In this document: piece by piece, positions 16,584 to 26,443 of the stretch
Position numbering within the stretch: the first letter of the stretch is position 1
How the letters are laid out: every line of letters starts with the position of its first letter
NCBI RefSeq assembly: GCF_030651995.1
Contig: NZ_JAUSBN010000055.1
Span: 62,001 to 126,000 of the forward strand
Length of the DNA: 64,000 nucleotides
Direction: 5' to 3'
DNA from: Reyranella sp.
GTDB taxonomy: Bacteria; Pseudomonadota; Alphaproteobacteria; Reyranellales; Reyranellaceae
Notes under the pieces: model-generated
The model's input: only the letters and a program-made list of their open reading frames with translations
Databases searched by the model: none
Told to the model about the DNA's origin: nothing
Position numbers and translations under genes: made by a program

Positions 16584-17993
16584 GTGACTTCCGCGATATC
16601 TCCCGACGTCGCCATCCTGGGTTACGGCCCGGTTGGCGCGCTGCTGGCAAACCTGCTGGGCCAGGCTGGGCTGTCTGTCGCCGTGCACGAGCGCGGCACG
16701 GTGATCTATCCGCTGCCGCGCGCGGTGCATTTCGACGGCGAGGTGATGCGGATCTTCCAGTCGGTCAGGCTGGCGGAGAAGATCGCCGCGATGGCGCGGC
16801 CCTCGTCGAAGGGCATGCATTTCGTCAACGCCGACGGCCAAACCTTGATGGTTCGGCGCGGCATCGACGGGCCTGGGCCGCACGGCTGGGCCGGCAACTG
16901 GTATTTTCACCAACCGGAGCTCGAAGAAATCCTGCGCGTCGGCGTCGCGCGCTTCCCGAACGTGACGGTCCATCTCGGTCGCGAGATCGCCGACGTGGGC
17001 GAACTCGACGCCCGCTACATCGTCGGATGCGACGGCGCGCGCTCGCTGGTGCGCCGCGCGATCGGAAGCCGGCAGGACGACCTCGGCCTGCACCAGCCAT
17101 GGCTGGTGGTCGACCTGCTGTGCAATCCCGACTCGCCGCGGGTGAAGGCCCTGCCCGACCATACCGTCCAGCTCTGTGATCCGGCGCGGCCGATGACGGT
17201 GGTGCATGTCGGCGGCGCGCGGCACCGCTGGGAGATCATGCTGATGCCGGGCGACGATCCGGAGCGGCTGGCCGACCCGGACATATTCTGGCCGATGATG
17301 GCGCGCTGGGTCGGGCCCGACGACGCGCGGATCGAGCGCGCCGCCGTCTACACCTTCCATTCGGTCGTGCAGGAAGGCTGGCGCCGGGGAAAGCTGCTGC
17401 TGGCGGGGGATTCCTGTCACCAGACGCCGCCCTTCCTCGGCCAGGGCATGTGCGCGGGGATGCGCGACGCCGGCAACCTTGCCTGGAAGCTCGCCGCCGT
17501 GCTGCGCGAGGGCGCGCCCGAGTCGCTGCTCGACACCTACGAGAGCGAGCGCCTGCCGCATGTCCGCGCCTTCATCGAGCTCGCGGTGAAGCTCGGCGCC
17601 GTGCTGCAGGAGACCGATCCCGCCGCCGCCGCGGCGCGTGACGCGCGCTTCGCTGCCGGTGCCCAGATGTTCGACTTCCCGCAGCCGCAACTCGGGCCGG
17701 GCTGCCGCACCGACGCGCCGCCACCTGTCGGCACGATCTTCCCGCAGCCGCGTCTCGCCGACGGACGGCTGATGGACGAGGTCATCGGCCAGCGCTTCGC
17801 AATCGCGGGCGACGCCGAGATGCTCGCGGGTCTTGAAACCTCAGCCGCGCTGCTGCCGGGCGTTGCAGCCGACTGGCTGGCGCGTCACGGTTCACGCGCC
17901 GCGATTCTGCGCCCGGATCGCTACGTCTTCGCTCTCGCAGATAACCGGGCGGATCTGGAGACCCGCCTTCGATCCGCCATGAATTGGAAATGA
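16584..17993 (+). CDS. MhpA-like FAD-dependent aromatic monooxygenase
   Basis: About 469 residues. FAD motifs are GYGPVGALLANLLGQAG (residues 11-27), GCDGARSLVRR, and GDSCHQTPPFLGQGMCAGMRD with the Asp that binds FAD ribityl. The overall resemblance is to 3-(3-hydroxyphenyl)propionate hydroxylases and related phenol hydroxylases, but MhpA C-terminal thioredoxin-like regions are poorly represented here. I take the GTG at 16584 (VTSAISPDVAIL) as the start because residues before it come from bases inside the preceding gene; no clear ribosome site is seen, so the start is uncertain. It is bracketed by two copies of a palindromic repeat and has no obvious catabolic partner adjacent. Confidence 0.82.
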   Translation: MTSAISPDVAILGYGPVGALLANLLGQAGLSVAVHERGTVIYPLPRAVHFDGEVMRIFQSVRLAEKIAAMARPSSKGMHFVNADGQTLMVRRGIDGPGPHGWAGNWYFHQPELEEILRVGVARFPNVTVHLGREIADVGELDARYIVGCDGARSLVRRAIGSRQDDLGLHQPWLVVDLLCNPDSPRVKALPDHTVQLCDPARPMTVVHVGGARHRWEIMLMPGDDPERLADPDIFWPMMARWVGPDDARIERAAVYTFHSVVQEGWRRGKLLLAGDSCHQTPPFLGQGMCAGMRDAGNLAWKLAAVLREGAPESLLDTYESERLPHVRAFIELAVKLGAVLQETDPAAAAARDARFAAGAQMFDFPQPQLGPGCRTDAPPPVGTIFPQPRLADGRLMDEVIGQRFAIAGDAEMLAGLETSAALLPGVAADWLARHGSRAAILRPDRYVFALADNRADLETRLRSAMNWK

Positions 17994-18023
17994 ATGCGGG
18001 AGGCTCGCTGGAGCCTCCCGCCA
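17994..18023. repeat. 30-bp palindromic repeat, copy 2
   Basis: The same element as at 16496-16525 with two changed loop bases; the stem here is GGGAGGCTC with GAGCCTCCC. It begins right after the stop of the monooxygenase and 7 bases before the convergent DUF35 gene, so it may act as a two-way transcription stop, though no T-tract follows on either strand. Confidence 0.65.
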
Positions 18024-18030
18024 ACGAGCG

Positions 18031-18426
18031 TCAAACCGGTGTGAACATCGCCAACGGCGGACCGCCGTCGGTCGGCTTGAAGACCAGCTTCACGGCCTGC
18101 TCACACTTCAGCGCGTCGAAGTCGCAGTCGACGATGTTGGTCACCATGCGCGGGCCCTCGGCCAGCGTCACGTACGCCATGGCGTACGGGACAGGCGCGC
18201 GGCGCATGACGCTGAACGAATAGATCGTGCCCTTGCCCGAAGCTTCGACCCATTCGGTGTCGTCGCTGAAGCAGAACGGGCAGATCGTGCGCGGATAATG
18301 GTGCGCCTGGCCACAGCTCTTGCACTTGCGCACCAGCAGCTTGCCCTTGCCGGCAGCGTCCCAGTAGGCCTCAGTCTCCTGGCTGATGGCGGGCGCGGGC
18401 AGCTTGCGTTCCTTGGCCTCGGCCAT
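18031..18426 (-). CDS. DUF35 / OB-fold zinc-ribbon acyl-CoA-associated protein
   Basis: 131 residues: a rubredoxin-like zinc ribbon (CKSCGQ ... CPFC, about residues 35-52) followed by an OB fold (SGKGTIYSFSVMRRAP). DUF35 proteins associate with thiolase-like or HMG-CoA synthase-like partners and bind CoA. Here the start is 3 bases after the stop of a thiolase-fold gene, the usual arrangement. It most likely forms a complex with that protein. Confidence 0.88.
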   Translation of the reverse strand: MAEAKERKLPAPAISQETEAYWDAAGKGKLLVRKCKSCGQAHHYPRTICPFCFSDDTEWVEASGKGTIYSFSVMRRAPVPYAMAYVTLAEGPRMVTNIVDCDFDALKCEQAVKLVFKPTDGGPPLAMFTPV

Positions 18427-18429
18427 GGT

Positions 18430-19602
18430 CTACTCCCTTTCCAGAATGATGGTGGCGCTGCCGTGCCGCAGGCCGAGCGAGCCGCCCGTGCCGTGCGCGA
18501 CCGCCAGATTGCAGTTCGCCACCTGCACCTTGGGGTGCGCCTCGCCGCGGAGCTGACGCACCGCCTCGAGGACCTTGGTGAGGCCGCCACGGTTGCCCGG
18601 GTGGTTGCTGCAGAGGCCACCGCCATCGGTGTTGAACGGCAGCTTGCCCGTCCCGGAGATCAGGTTGCCGTCAGCGACGAAGGCGCCGCCCTTGCCCTTC
18701 TCGCAGAAGCCGAGATCCTCGAGCTGCATCAGGACCGTGATGGTGAAGCTGTCGTAGATCGAGGCGTACTTGATGTCGGCGGGCTTGACGCCCGCCTCGG
18801 CGAAGGCCGCCGCGCCGGTGAAGCGCGCACCCGAGTAGGTGAGATCGACCTTGCCGCCCATCTGCGTCTTCACGAACTCCGAGGCGCCCAGCAGCTTGAC
18901 CTTCGGCCGTTTGAGCTTGGCCGCGATCTCCGGCGCCACGACGACGATCGCGCCACCGCCGTCGGTGATGACGCAGCAGTCGAGCCGATGCAGCGGATCG
19001 GAGATCATCGGCGAGTTCACGACCTCCTCGACCGTGACCACGTCCTTCAGCAGCGCGTGCGGATTGTATTGCGCATGGTGCGAGGCGGCGACCTTGATCC
19101 AGGCGAGTTGCTCGGAGGTCGTGCCGTACTCGTACATGTGGCGCATGGCGCACATCGCGTACATGTTCACCACGGTCGGACCGTAGGGAAACTCGAACGG
19201 TTCGTCGGGGGTCGGCGTGCCGCCGCGGCTGCGCGGCACGGTGCCGGTCGCCATGCCCTCGGCGCGCGGCCGGCCGGCGAGGGTGATCAACGCCACCTTG
19301 CACTTGCCGGCGGCGATCGCCTCGGCGGCGTGGCCGACATGCAGCACATAGGAGGAGCCGCCGGTGTCCGTCGAATCGACGTGGCGCGGCTTCAGCCCCA
19401 TGTATTCGACCATGGACATCGGGCCGAGGCCCGGTGCGTCGCCGGCGCAGAAATAGCCGTCGACATCGTCCTTCGTGAGGCCCGCATCCTCCAGCGCGCC
19501 CTTGGCGCACTGCGCATGGATCTGGGCCAACGAGATATCCTTCGCGAGCCGCGTCGGATGCTCATAGATTCCCGCAATATAGGCCTTGCCCTTGATGCTC
19601 AT
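18430..19602 (-). CDS. thiolase-fold protein (lipid-transfer / SCP2-thiolase type)
   Basis: 390 residues with thiolase-superfamily features: DSTDTGGSSYVLHVGHAAEA in the N-terminal half, NPHALLKD, DGGGAIVVV, and the C-terminal NTDGGGLCSNHPGNRGG and AHGTGG (His). At the place where biosynthetic thiolases carry the nucleophilic Cys this protein has GGSS, as I recall for many DUF35-partnered homologues, so it may be a lyase or claisen-type partner rather than a standard thiolase. The start at 19602 follows AAGGGGGA; a 12-codon upstream extension exists. It is the first gene of a two-gene unit with DUF35. Confidence 0.82.
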   Translation of the reverse strand: MSIKGKAYIAGIYEHPTRLAKDISLAQIHAQCAKGALEDAGLTKDDVDGYFCAGDAPGLGPMSMVEYMGLKPRHVDSTDTGGSSYVLHVGHAAEAIAAGKCKVALITLAGRPRAEGMATGTVPRSRGGTPTPDEPFEFPYGPTVVNMYAMCAMRHMYEYGTTSEQLAWIKVAASHHAQYNPHALLKDVVTVEEVVNSPMISDPLHRLDCCVITDGGGAIVVVAPEIAAKLKRPKVKLLGASEFVKTQMGGKVDLTYSGARFTGAAAFAEAGVKPADIKYASIYDSFTITVLMQLEDLGFCEKGKGGAFVADGNLISGTGKLPFNTDGGGLCSNHPGNRGGLTKVLEAVRQLRGEAHPKVQVANCNLAVAHGTGGSLGLRHGSATIILERE

Positions 19603-19734
19603 CGGCGAGCCATCCCCCTTGTCGATTGTGCAGCGCACATGGTGGGGGATCGCAGCCTCACAGGAAAGTGCGCTCTTTCGCTCCGAAGAACGATGCTCGG
19701 CTCTGCGGAACGCGAGAGGACTCCCCGGCGACGA

Positions 19735-20949
19735 TCAATCGCCCGCGACGTCGCGCGCGCCGGGCGTGCGGGCGCGGAATTCCTCGGGGGCTTCGCGGCC
19801 GGCATCGGTGAAGGCCTTCTTCACCGCCGCCACGTTCGGACCGAAGATGCCCTTGCGATTGTCCTTGGCCCACTGGTTCGAGTTGATGATCGTGTCGAGC
19901 GAACCCTGGAAGCGCGGCATCACGTAGCGCGCGAACAGCTCGTAGGAGCGCAGGATCTGCTCGCGCGTCGCCCATTCGTGGGCGCGGAACAGGACGCCGC
20001 CGAAGCCGCCGTTGGAGAAGCCGAGGAGCCGCTCGATGCCCTTGGCCACCGTGTCGGGACTGCCGACCAGGGTCGTGCCCATCTTTACGCCGTCGCGCAG
20101 CGGATCGTCGGCGCGGCCCGGCGGGCGGCCGAGCGTGTCCTCGAAATAGGTCATGGTCTCGCGACGCTCGCCGGCATGGACCTCGCGCAACGCCTGCTCG
20201 TCATCCTCCGTCACATGGCAGTTCACCACGACGCGCCACTTGCTGCGGTCCGCCGTCTTGCCGTGCTTGGCCGCCGTCTCCTCGTAGATGCCCCACTGCT
20301 TGCCGAGCATCTCTGGCCCGCCTGGGATACCGGCGCCGATCGACAGGACGCCGAGGCCGTGCTTGCCGGCGGCAATCATGCCCGACGGGGTGATGGTGCT
20401 GGCGCAGGCGATCGGGAAATGCGGGTAGCTGTAGGGCGCGAGATGGAGCCGCGCCTCCTTCAGCTCGAACCAGTCCGTCTTCATCGTGACCGGCTCCTTG
20501 CATTCCAGCAGGCGCATGATCGCCTCGAGCGCCTCCTCCATGCGCGGGCGCTGGGTCGAGGGATCGATGCCCATCATGTAGGCATCCGACGGCAGCGCCC
20601 CGGGACCGCAGCCCAGCATCGTGCGGCCGCGCGACATGTGGTCGAGCTGCACGAAGCGGTTCGCGACCATCAGCGGATGATGATAGGGCAGACTGGTCAC
20701 GCCGGAGCCGAGGCGGATGTAGCGTGTGCGCTCGATGGCGGCGCCGATGAAGACTTCCGGCGACGCGATGGTCTCCCAGCCGGCGGAATGATGCTCGCCG
20801 ATCCAGGCTTCGTCGTAGCCCAGCTCGTCGATCCACTCGATCAGCTCCATGTCGCGTGCCATCGAGAGAGTCGGGTTCTCGCCGACGCGATGGAACGGCG
20901 CCAGGAAGATGCCGAACGTAAGTCCCTTGTGATTACCGGTCTGTGCCAT
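19735..20949 (-). CDS. LLM-class flavin-dependent oxidoreductase
   Basis: 404 residues of the bacterial luciferase-like (TIM barrel) superfamily: FGIFLAPFHRVGENP at the N-terminus, EWIDELGYDEAWIGEHH (about residues 38-54), RLGSGVTSLPYHHP, and TTLVGSPDTVAKGIE near the C-terminus. These enzymes use reduced flavin from a partner reductase to oxygenate or desulphonate organic substrates. The gene is divergent from the CaiB fusion gene and 132 bases from the thiolase operon. Substrate unknown. Confidence 0.9.
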   Translation of the reverse strand: MAQTGNHKGLTFGIFLAPFHRVGENPTLSMARDMELIEWIDELGYDEAWIGEHHSAGWETIASPEVFIGAAIERTRYIRLGSGVTSLPYHHPLMVANRFVQLDHMSRGRTMLGCGPGALPSDAYMMGIDPSTQRPRMEEALEAIMRLLECKEPVTMKTDWFELKEARLHLAPYSYPHFPIACASTITPSGMIAAGKHGLGVLSIGAGIPGGPEMLGKQWGIYEETAAKHGKTADRSKWRVVVNCHVTEDDEQALREVHAGERRETMTYFEDTLGRPPGRADDPLRDGVKMGTTLVGSPDTVAKGIERLLGFSNGGFGGVLFRAHEWATREQILRSYELFARYVMPRFQGSLDTIINSNQWAKDNRKGIFGPNVAAVKKAFTDAGREAPEEFRARTPGARDVAGD

Positions 20950-21026
20950 TGAAGTCCTCCATCACGCGCGACGGTAGCATGTGCGCGACGTTGACCGCAG
21001 CACCGGCTTGCGCAGATCATCGCGCA

Positions 21027-23366
21027 ATGTCCGAGACTCCTTCCCTGCCGCTCGCGCGCTTCACGATCGTCGAGGTTAACGACGCAAAAGCGCCGCTCTG
21101 CCTGCGTCTTGCGACATCTCTCGCGGCCAAGATCGCGGCCGATCTCGGCGCCGACGTGCTGAAGATCGAGCCGCCTGAGGGCGATCCGGTGCGTCGTGCG
21201 CCGCCCTTGCTGCCGCAGGGCGGAAGCGCGCTGTTCGAGTTTCTCAACACGTCGAAGCGCTCCCTGGTGCTCGATCTTGCAAGCGAGTCCGGCCGCACCG
21301 CGCTTGCCCGTCTGGTCGACAAGGCCGACGTCGTGCTGTTCGAAGAGTCGGCTTCCGTCGCTGCATCCCTGCGGAAGGCGAAGGCCACGCCGGTCGAGAT
21401 CGCGGCTTTTCCGCTCGAGATGGATGCAGCGCAGCGTCCCGTCAGCGAGCTGGTGATACAGGCGCTGGGTGGGCTGATGCACATGGTGGGCGAGCCGGCA
21501 CGCAAGCCGCTGAAGCTGGGTGGCCACCAGGCTCCCTATCCCGCTGGGCTCACCGCCTTCACCGGGCTCATGACGGCACTCGCCGCGCGTGACACCGGGC
21601 GCCGGGCGCCCTCGGTGCGCGTGTCGCTCGCTGAAGTGATGCAGTGGGTGAACTGGAAGGCGGCCTCCGGCGCCGCCGCCACGGGCATCTCGCCCGGCCG
21701 CGAGGGCAAGAACTCGGAATTCCAGGTCCTGCCGTGCCGCGACGGCCATGTCGCCGTCGTCTACACCGTCACCCAGTGGCCGGCGACGCGCGCCCTGATC
21801 GGCGATGCACGGCTCGACGATCCGAAGTTCGGCACGCGGGCCGGCCGTCGCCAGAACATCGCCGAACTCTATGCCGCACTCGCGCCGTGGTTCGCCGACA
21901 AGACGCGCGACGAGATCCAGAAGGTCGCGCAGGCCAAGGGCGTCCCGTTCGGCCCCATCTTCTCGCCGGCCGAGCTGCTGCAGACGGAGCAATACGTGGC
22001 GCGCGGCTTCCTGGCCGACATGGCGCATCCCACCGAGGGCACGCTGCGCCTGCCGCAACTTCCCGTGCAATGGAACGGCCGCTCCTTCACCCCGCGGCCG
22101 GCGCCTGATCTTCCCCCTCCCCATTCAAATGGGGAGGTGCCCTCGTCATACGAGGGCGGAGGGGTCAGAGGCCGACCCGCGAAGGATATGACCCCTCCGT
22201 CGAGGATGACCGCGACACCTCCCCATTTGAATGGGGAAGTTGGCGACCACCCCCTCACCGGTGTGCGCGTGCTCGACTTCGGACTGCTGACCGCGGGCGC
22301 GAACACCTCGGCCATGCTGGCCGATCTCGGCGCCGACGTGATCAAAATCGAGTCCGGCGCCTATCTCGATCCGTTCCGCGTCGTCGGCAAGATCGACAGC
22401 GACGAGGGCTGGTGGAACCGCTCGCCGCAGTTCCGCTTCACCAACCGCAACAAGCGCGGGCTGGCGCTGAACCTGAAAGACCCCGAGGGCCAACGCGTCA
22501 TCCGCGAACTCGTCACGCACTGCGACGTCGTGGTCGAGAATTTCCGCCGCGGCGTGCTCGATCGCGCGGGTCTCGGCTACAAGGAGCTGAGCGCGATCAA
22601 CCCGCGCCTGGTGTTCGCCGCCATATCGAGCCAGGGCGACACCGGGCCCGAGCGCATGAACGTGTCGTTCGGCAGCACGCTCGACGCCACCTCGGGCATC
22701 GCCTCGCTCACCGGCTACGAGGGCGAGGAGCCGCGCATCTCCGGCATGGACGTGAACTATCCCGACCAGATCGTGTCGCTGTTCGCCACCGGCATCGTCA
22801 TCGCCGCCGTTGCCGAGGCGCGCCGCACCGGCAAGGGCGCGTTCCTCGACTTCTCCCAGCGCGAGGTGGCGTCGTTCACGCTCGGCGAGGAGATCCTTGC
22901 TGCGTCGGCCGATCCGAACCATCGGCTGGCGCCACGCGGCAATACCGAAGCCGGCGTGGCGCAGCAGGACTCCTATCAGTGCGGCGACGGCAAATGGCTG
23001 GCCGTGACTCTCGACACACCCGATCCATCGATGGCGACTTTCTGCGCCGCCAGAGATCGGGACGACGCATTGAAGATGCTCCTCGGCAAAGGCATCGCCG
23101 CCGCCCCCTGCCTCGACGGCAACGATCTCCTGCGCGACACCAAACTGCAGGGCGTCACGCTGGTGCGCGACGAGAATGGCAGCCTCGTGAAGGGTCTGCC
23201 TTACCGGCTCGACGGCAAAGGTCTCGCCATCGAGCGGCCCGCCCCGGATCTCGGCCAGCATACCGAGGAGGTTTTGCGCGAGCTGTTGGGCTACGAGGAC
23301 GCCCGCCTGAAGCAGTTGAACGATAGCGGCGTGACCTCGACCACGCCCACCATCGGAGAGGTTTGA
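21027..23366 (+). CDS. fused two-domain CaiB/BaiF family CoA-transferase
   Basis: 779 residues made of two CaiB/BaiF (class III CoA-transferase) domains, about residues 10-360 and 410-775, each with the nucleotide-fold signature (KIAADLGADVLKIEPPEGD; MLADLGADVIKIESGAYLD). In domain 2 the region of the catalytic Asp reads MDVNYPDQIVSLFATG and keeps an Asp; in domain 1 the matching region (HQAPYPAGLTAFTG) has none, so domain 1 is probably not catalytic by itself. The linker (about residues 363-404) is translated from a palindromic DNA element. The start at 21027 (MSETPSLPL) avoids a non-conserved extension into the divergent promoter. It is followed at 3 bases by a nitronate monooxygenase gene. 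Confidence 0.85.
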   Translation: MSETPSLPLARFTIVEVNDAKAPLCLRLATSLAAKIAADLGADVLKIEPPEGDPVRRAPPLLPQGGSALFEFLNTSKRSLVLDLASESGRTALARLVDKADVVLFEESASVAASLRKAKATPVEIAAFPLEMDAAQRPVSELVIQALGGLMHMVGEPARKPLKLGGHQAPYPAGLTAFTGLMTALAARDTGRRAPSVRVSLAEVMQWVNWKAASGAAATGISPGREGKNSEFQVLPCRDGHVAVVYTVTQWPATRALIGDARLDDPKFGTRAGRRQNIAELYAALAPWFADKTRDEIQKVAQAKGVPFGPIFSPAELLQTEQYVARGFLADMAHPTEGTLRLPQLPVQWNGRSFTPRPAPDLPPPHSNGEVPSSYEGGGVRGRPAKDMTPPSRMTATPPHLNGEVGDHPLTGVRVLDFGLLTAGANTSAMLADLGADVIKIESGAYLDPFRVVGKIDSDEGWWNRSPQFRFTNRNKRGLALNLKDPEGQRVIRELVTHCDVVVENFRRGVLDRAGLGYKELSAINPRLVFAAISSQGDTGPERMNVSFGSTLDATSGIASLTGYEGEEPRISGMDVNYPDQIVSLFATGIVIAAVAEARRTGKGAFLDFSQREVASFTLGEEILAASADPNHRLAPRGNTEAGVAQQDSYQCGDGKWLAVTLDTPDPSMATFCAARDRDDALKMLLGKGIAAAPCLDGNDLLRDTKLQGVTLVRDENGSLVKGLPYRLDGKGLAIERPAPDLGQHTEEVLRELLGYEDARLKQLNDSGVTSTTPTIGEV
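22113..22239. repeat. palindromic repeat element inside the CaiB fusion gene
   Basis: About 127 bases built of nested palindromes. Both ends carry CCCCATT-N2-AATGGGG hairpins and are inverted copies of each other. Inner arms GGAGGGGTCA and TGACCCCTCC pair across the centre, and a CCCTCG-N5-CGAGGG hairpin lies in the left half. It is translated in frame as a Pro/Gly/Ser-rich linker between two CoA-transferase domains. Elements of this kind are usually intergenic in Alphaproteobacteria. Confidence 0.8.
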
Positions 23367-23369
23367 TCC

Positions 23370-24350
23370 ATGCCGCGCGCCGAAGTGCACAAGTTGATGG
23401 AGCGCATGGCGATCCCCGCCATCGCCGCTCCCATGTTCCTGGTTTCCAATCCCGCGCTGACGCTCGCCTGCTGCGGCGAGGGGCTGATGGGCAGCTTCCC
23501 CGCCCACGGCACACGCAGCCGCGAGGAGTTTCAGGCCTGGCTCGACGAGATGGTCGAGGGCATGAAGCGCCTGGAGGATGCCGGCAAGAAGCCCGCGCCC
23601 TGGGCGGTCAACCTCGTCGTCCATGCCTCGAACCCGCGCTATCAGGGCGATCTGGAACTGGTCGAGAAATACAAGGTGCCGGTCGTGCTCACCTCGAAGG
23701 GCGCGCCGGGCGATGCCATCCAGCGCATCCACGGCTGGGGCGCCGTGGCGCTCCACGACATCGCCAACCGCCGCCACGCCGAAAAGGCGCTGGAGGCGGG
23801 GGTCGACGGCGTGATCGCGGTGGCAGGAGGCGCCGGCGGCCATACCGGCACCATCAACCCCTTTGCGCTGATGAACGAAGTGCGCCAGCTGGGCGACAGC
23901 TTCGCGATCGTGCTGGCCGGCGGCCAGACGACGGGCCGTGACGTGCTGGCCGCCGAGGCGATGGGCGCCGACCTCGCCTATATCGGCACGCGCTTCATCG
24001 CGACGCAGGAGGCGATGGCGGCACAGGCGCACAAAGACATGATCCTGGGCACGCGCGCGACCGACGTGTTCCTCACCGCCTCGATCGACGGTGCGCCGGC
24101 CAACTGGCTGACGCCCAGCCTGCTGGCCGCCGGCATCGACCTCGACGTGCTGCGCACCACGCTGCCCGGCAAGATCGTGGCGGCAGCGGAGAACAGGAAG
24201 CGCTGGAAGGACATCTACACGGCGGGTCACGGCGTCGGGAACATCGACGACGTCCCCGCCGCCGCCGACCTCGTCCGGCGCCTGATCCGCCAATATCGCG
24301 AGGCGAAGGCTGAAATGGCGCGCAGCCTCGCCGGCCGCGCCGCAGCGTAG
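23370..24350 (+). CDS. nitronate monooxygenase family FMN protein
   Basis: 326 residues, TIM-barrel FMN enzyme: N-terminal IPAIAAPMFLVSNPAL (residues 15-30), GGAGGHTGTI with the His near the flavin, IVLAGGQTTGRD and GADLAYIGTRFIAT phosphate-binding loops. The family includes class I nitronate monooxygenases and trans-2-enoyl-CoA reductase-like proteins. It sits 3 bases downstream of the CaiB fusion gene, suggesting a CoA-linked or flavin-linked step in the same pathway. Confidence 0.9.
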   Translation: MPRAEVHKLMERMAIPAIAAPMFLVSNPALTLACCGEGLMGSFPAHGTRSREEFQAWLDEMVEGMKRLEDAGKKPAPWAVNLVVHASNPRYQGDLELVEKYKVPVVLTSKGAPGDAIQRIHGWGAVALHDIANRRHAEKALEAGVDGVIAVAGGAGGHTGTINPFALMNEVRQLGDSFAIVLAGGQTTGRDVLAAEAMGADLAYIGTRFIATQEAMAAQAHKDMILGTRATDVFLTASIDGAPANWLTPSLLAAGIDLDVLRTTLPGKIVAAAENRKRWKDIYTAGHGVGNIDDVPAAADLVRRLIRQYREAKAEMARSLAGRAAA

Positions 24351-24407
24351 ACGGTGGGCGTCCCCCTGCTCTAGGTTTCGGCTCCAGAGTTTCGAGGGGG
24401 TATCCGC

Positions 24408-25520
<1,113 letters not shown>

Positions 25521-25561
25521 CGGCGCTCTTCTCGCCGTCCCATTCCGGAGGAAGCCACGCC

Positions 25562-26443
25562 ATGACCGTGCGAAAGCTGGGCGGAGCCACCATCGAGAAG
25601 GTCGAGGAGATTTGCGGTCCGGGCTTCAAGCCCGGCCGCATGTTTCCCAGGTTCGACCAGGAAGCCTTCGACGCCCAGAAGGGCTGGATGGTGCCGGAGC
25701 ACGTGCAGGAGGGTAGCGACCGGCTGATCGGCTCGGTCCATACCTGGGTCGTCAAGACACCGAAGCACACGATTCTGATCGACACCTGTCTCGGCAATCA
25801 CAAGCAGCGCCACAATCCCGGCTGGAGCGGCCTCAACACACCGTTCCTCGATCGGCTCAAGGCCTGCGGCTGCCCCGCAGAGTCCGTCGATTTCGTGATG
25901 TGCACACACCTGCACGTCGACCATGTCGGCTGGAACACCAAGCTCGAGAATGGTCGCTGGGTGCCGACCTTCCCGAACGCCAAGTACCTGTTCGCCAAGC
26001 GCGAGTACGCGCACTGGGAGAGTGAGCGCAAAGCGCAAGGTGAAGGCAAGGTGAACGATGGCTCGTTCGACGATTCGGTTCTACCCATCGTCGAAGCCGG
26101 CAAGGCAGTGATGATCGAGAGCGACCACCAGCCCGATCCGCTGCTCACCATCAGGGACTATCCCGGCCACACGCCGGGCTCGATCGCGATCAACCTCAAG
26201 GACCAGGGCAAGCAGGCCTGTTTCTCGGGCGACATCATGCACCACCCGATCCAGGTCTATCACCCCGACTGGTCGAGCCAGTTCTGCTGGGACCAGGCCA
26301 TGTCGGCGGTCTCGCGCCGCAAGCTTCTCGAGGATTGCGTCGAGAGCAACGCGCTGCTCTGCCCCGCCCATTTTCCCGGCGCCAATGCGGGCTACGTCAA
26401 ACCCCAGGGCAACTCTTTCCGCATCGAATGGGACCGGCCATGA
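25562..26443 (+). CDS. metallo-beta-lactamase fold hydrolase
   Basis: 293 residues with the zinc motif THLHVDHVG (about residues 118-126), an upstream LIDTCLGN, GHTPGS and FSGDIMHHP, and a final PAHFP. This is the lactonase/hydrolase branch of the MBL superfamily. The stop overlaps the start of the SMP-30 gene as ATGA. CGGAGGA lies ahead of the ATG. With a second lactonase-type gene next to it, a role in hydrolysing a lactone or ester intermediate is reasonable inference. Confidence 0.88.
   Translation: MTVRKLGGATIEKVEEICGPGFKPGRMFPRFDQEAFDAQKGWMVPEHVQEGSDRLIGSVHTWVVKTPKHTILIDTCLGNHKQRHNPGWSGLNTPFLDRLKACGCPAESVDFVMCTHLHVDHVGWNTKLENGRWVPTFPNAKYLFAKREYAHWESERKAQGEGKVNDGSFDDSVLPIVEAGKAVMIESDHQPDPLLTIRDYPGHTPGSIAINLKDQGKQACFSGDIMHHPIQVYHPDWSSQFCWDQAMSAVSRRKLLEDCVESNALLCPAHFPGANAGYVKPQGNSFRIEWDRP

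Noticed and set aside
18298-20952. An 884-codon plus-strand open frame
   Set aside because: Antisense to DUF35, thiolase and LLM genes; the composition is that of a shadow frame and no motif is present.
22113-22239. Duplicated protein motif (two copies of a PPH-NGEV-like peptide) as a domain repeat
   Set aside because: The similarity arises from the inverted, self-palindromic DNA arms rather than from duplication of a protein segment.
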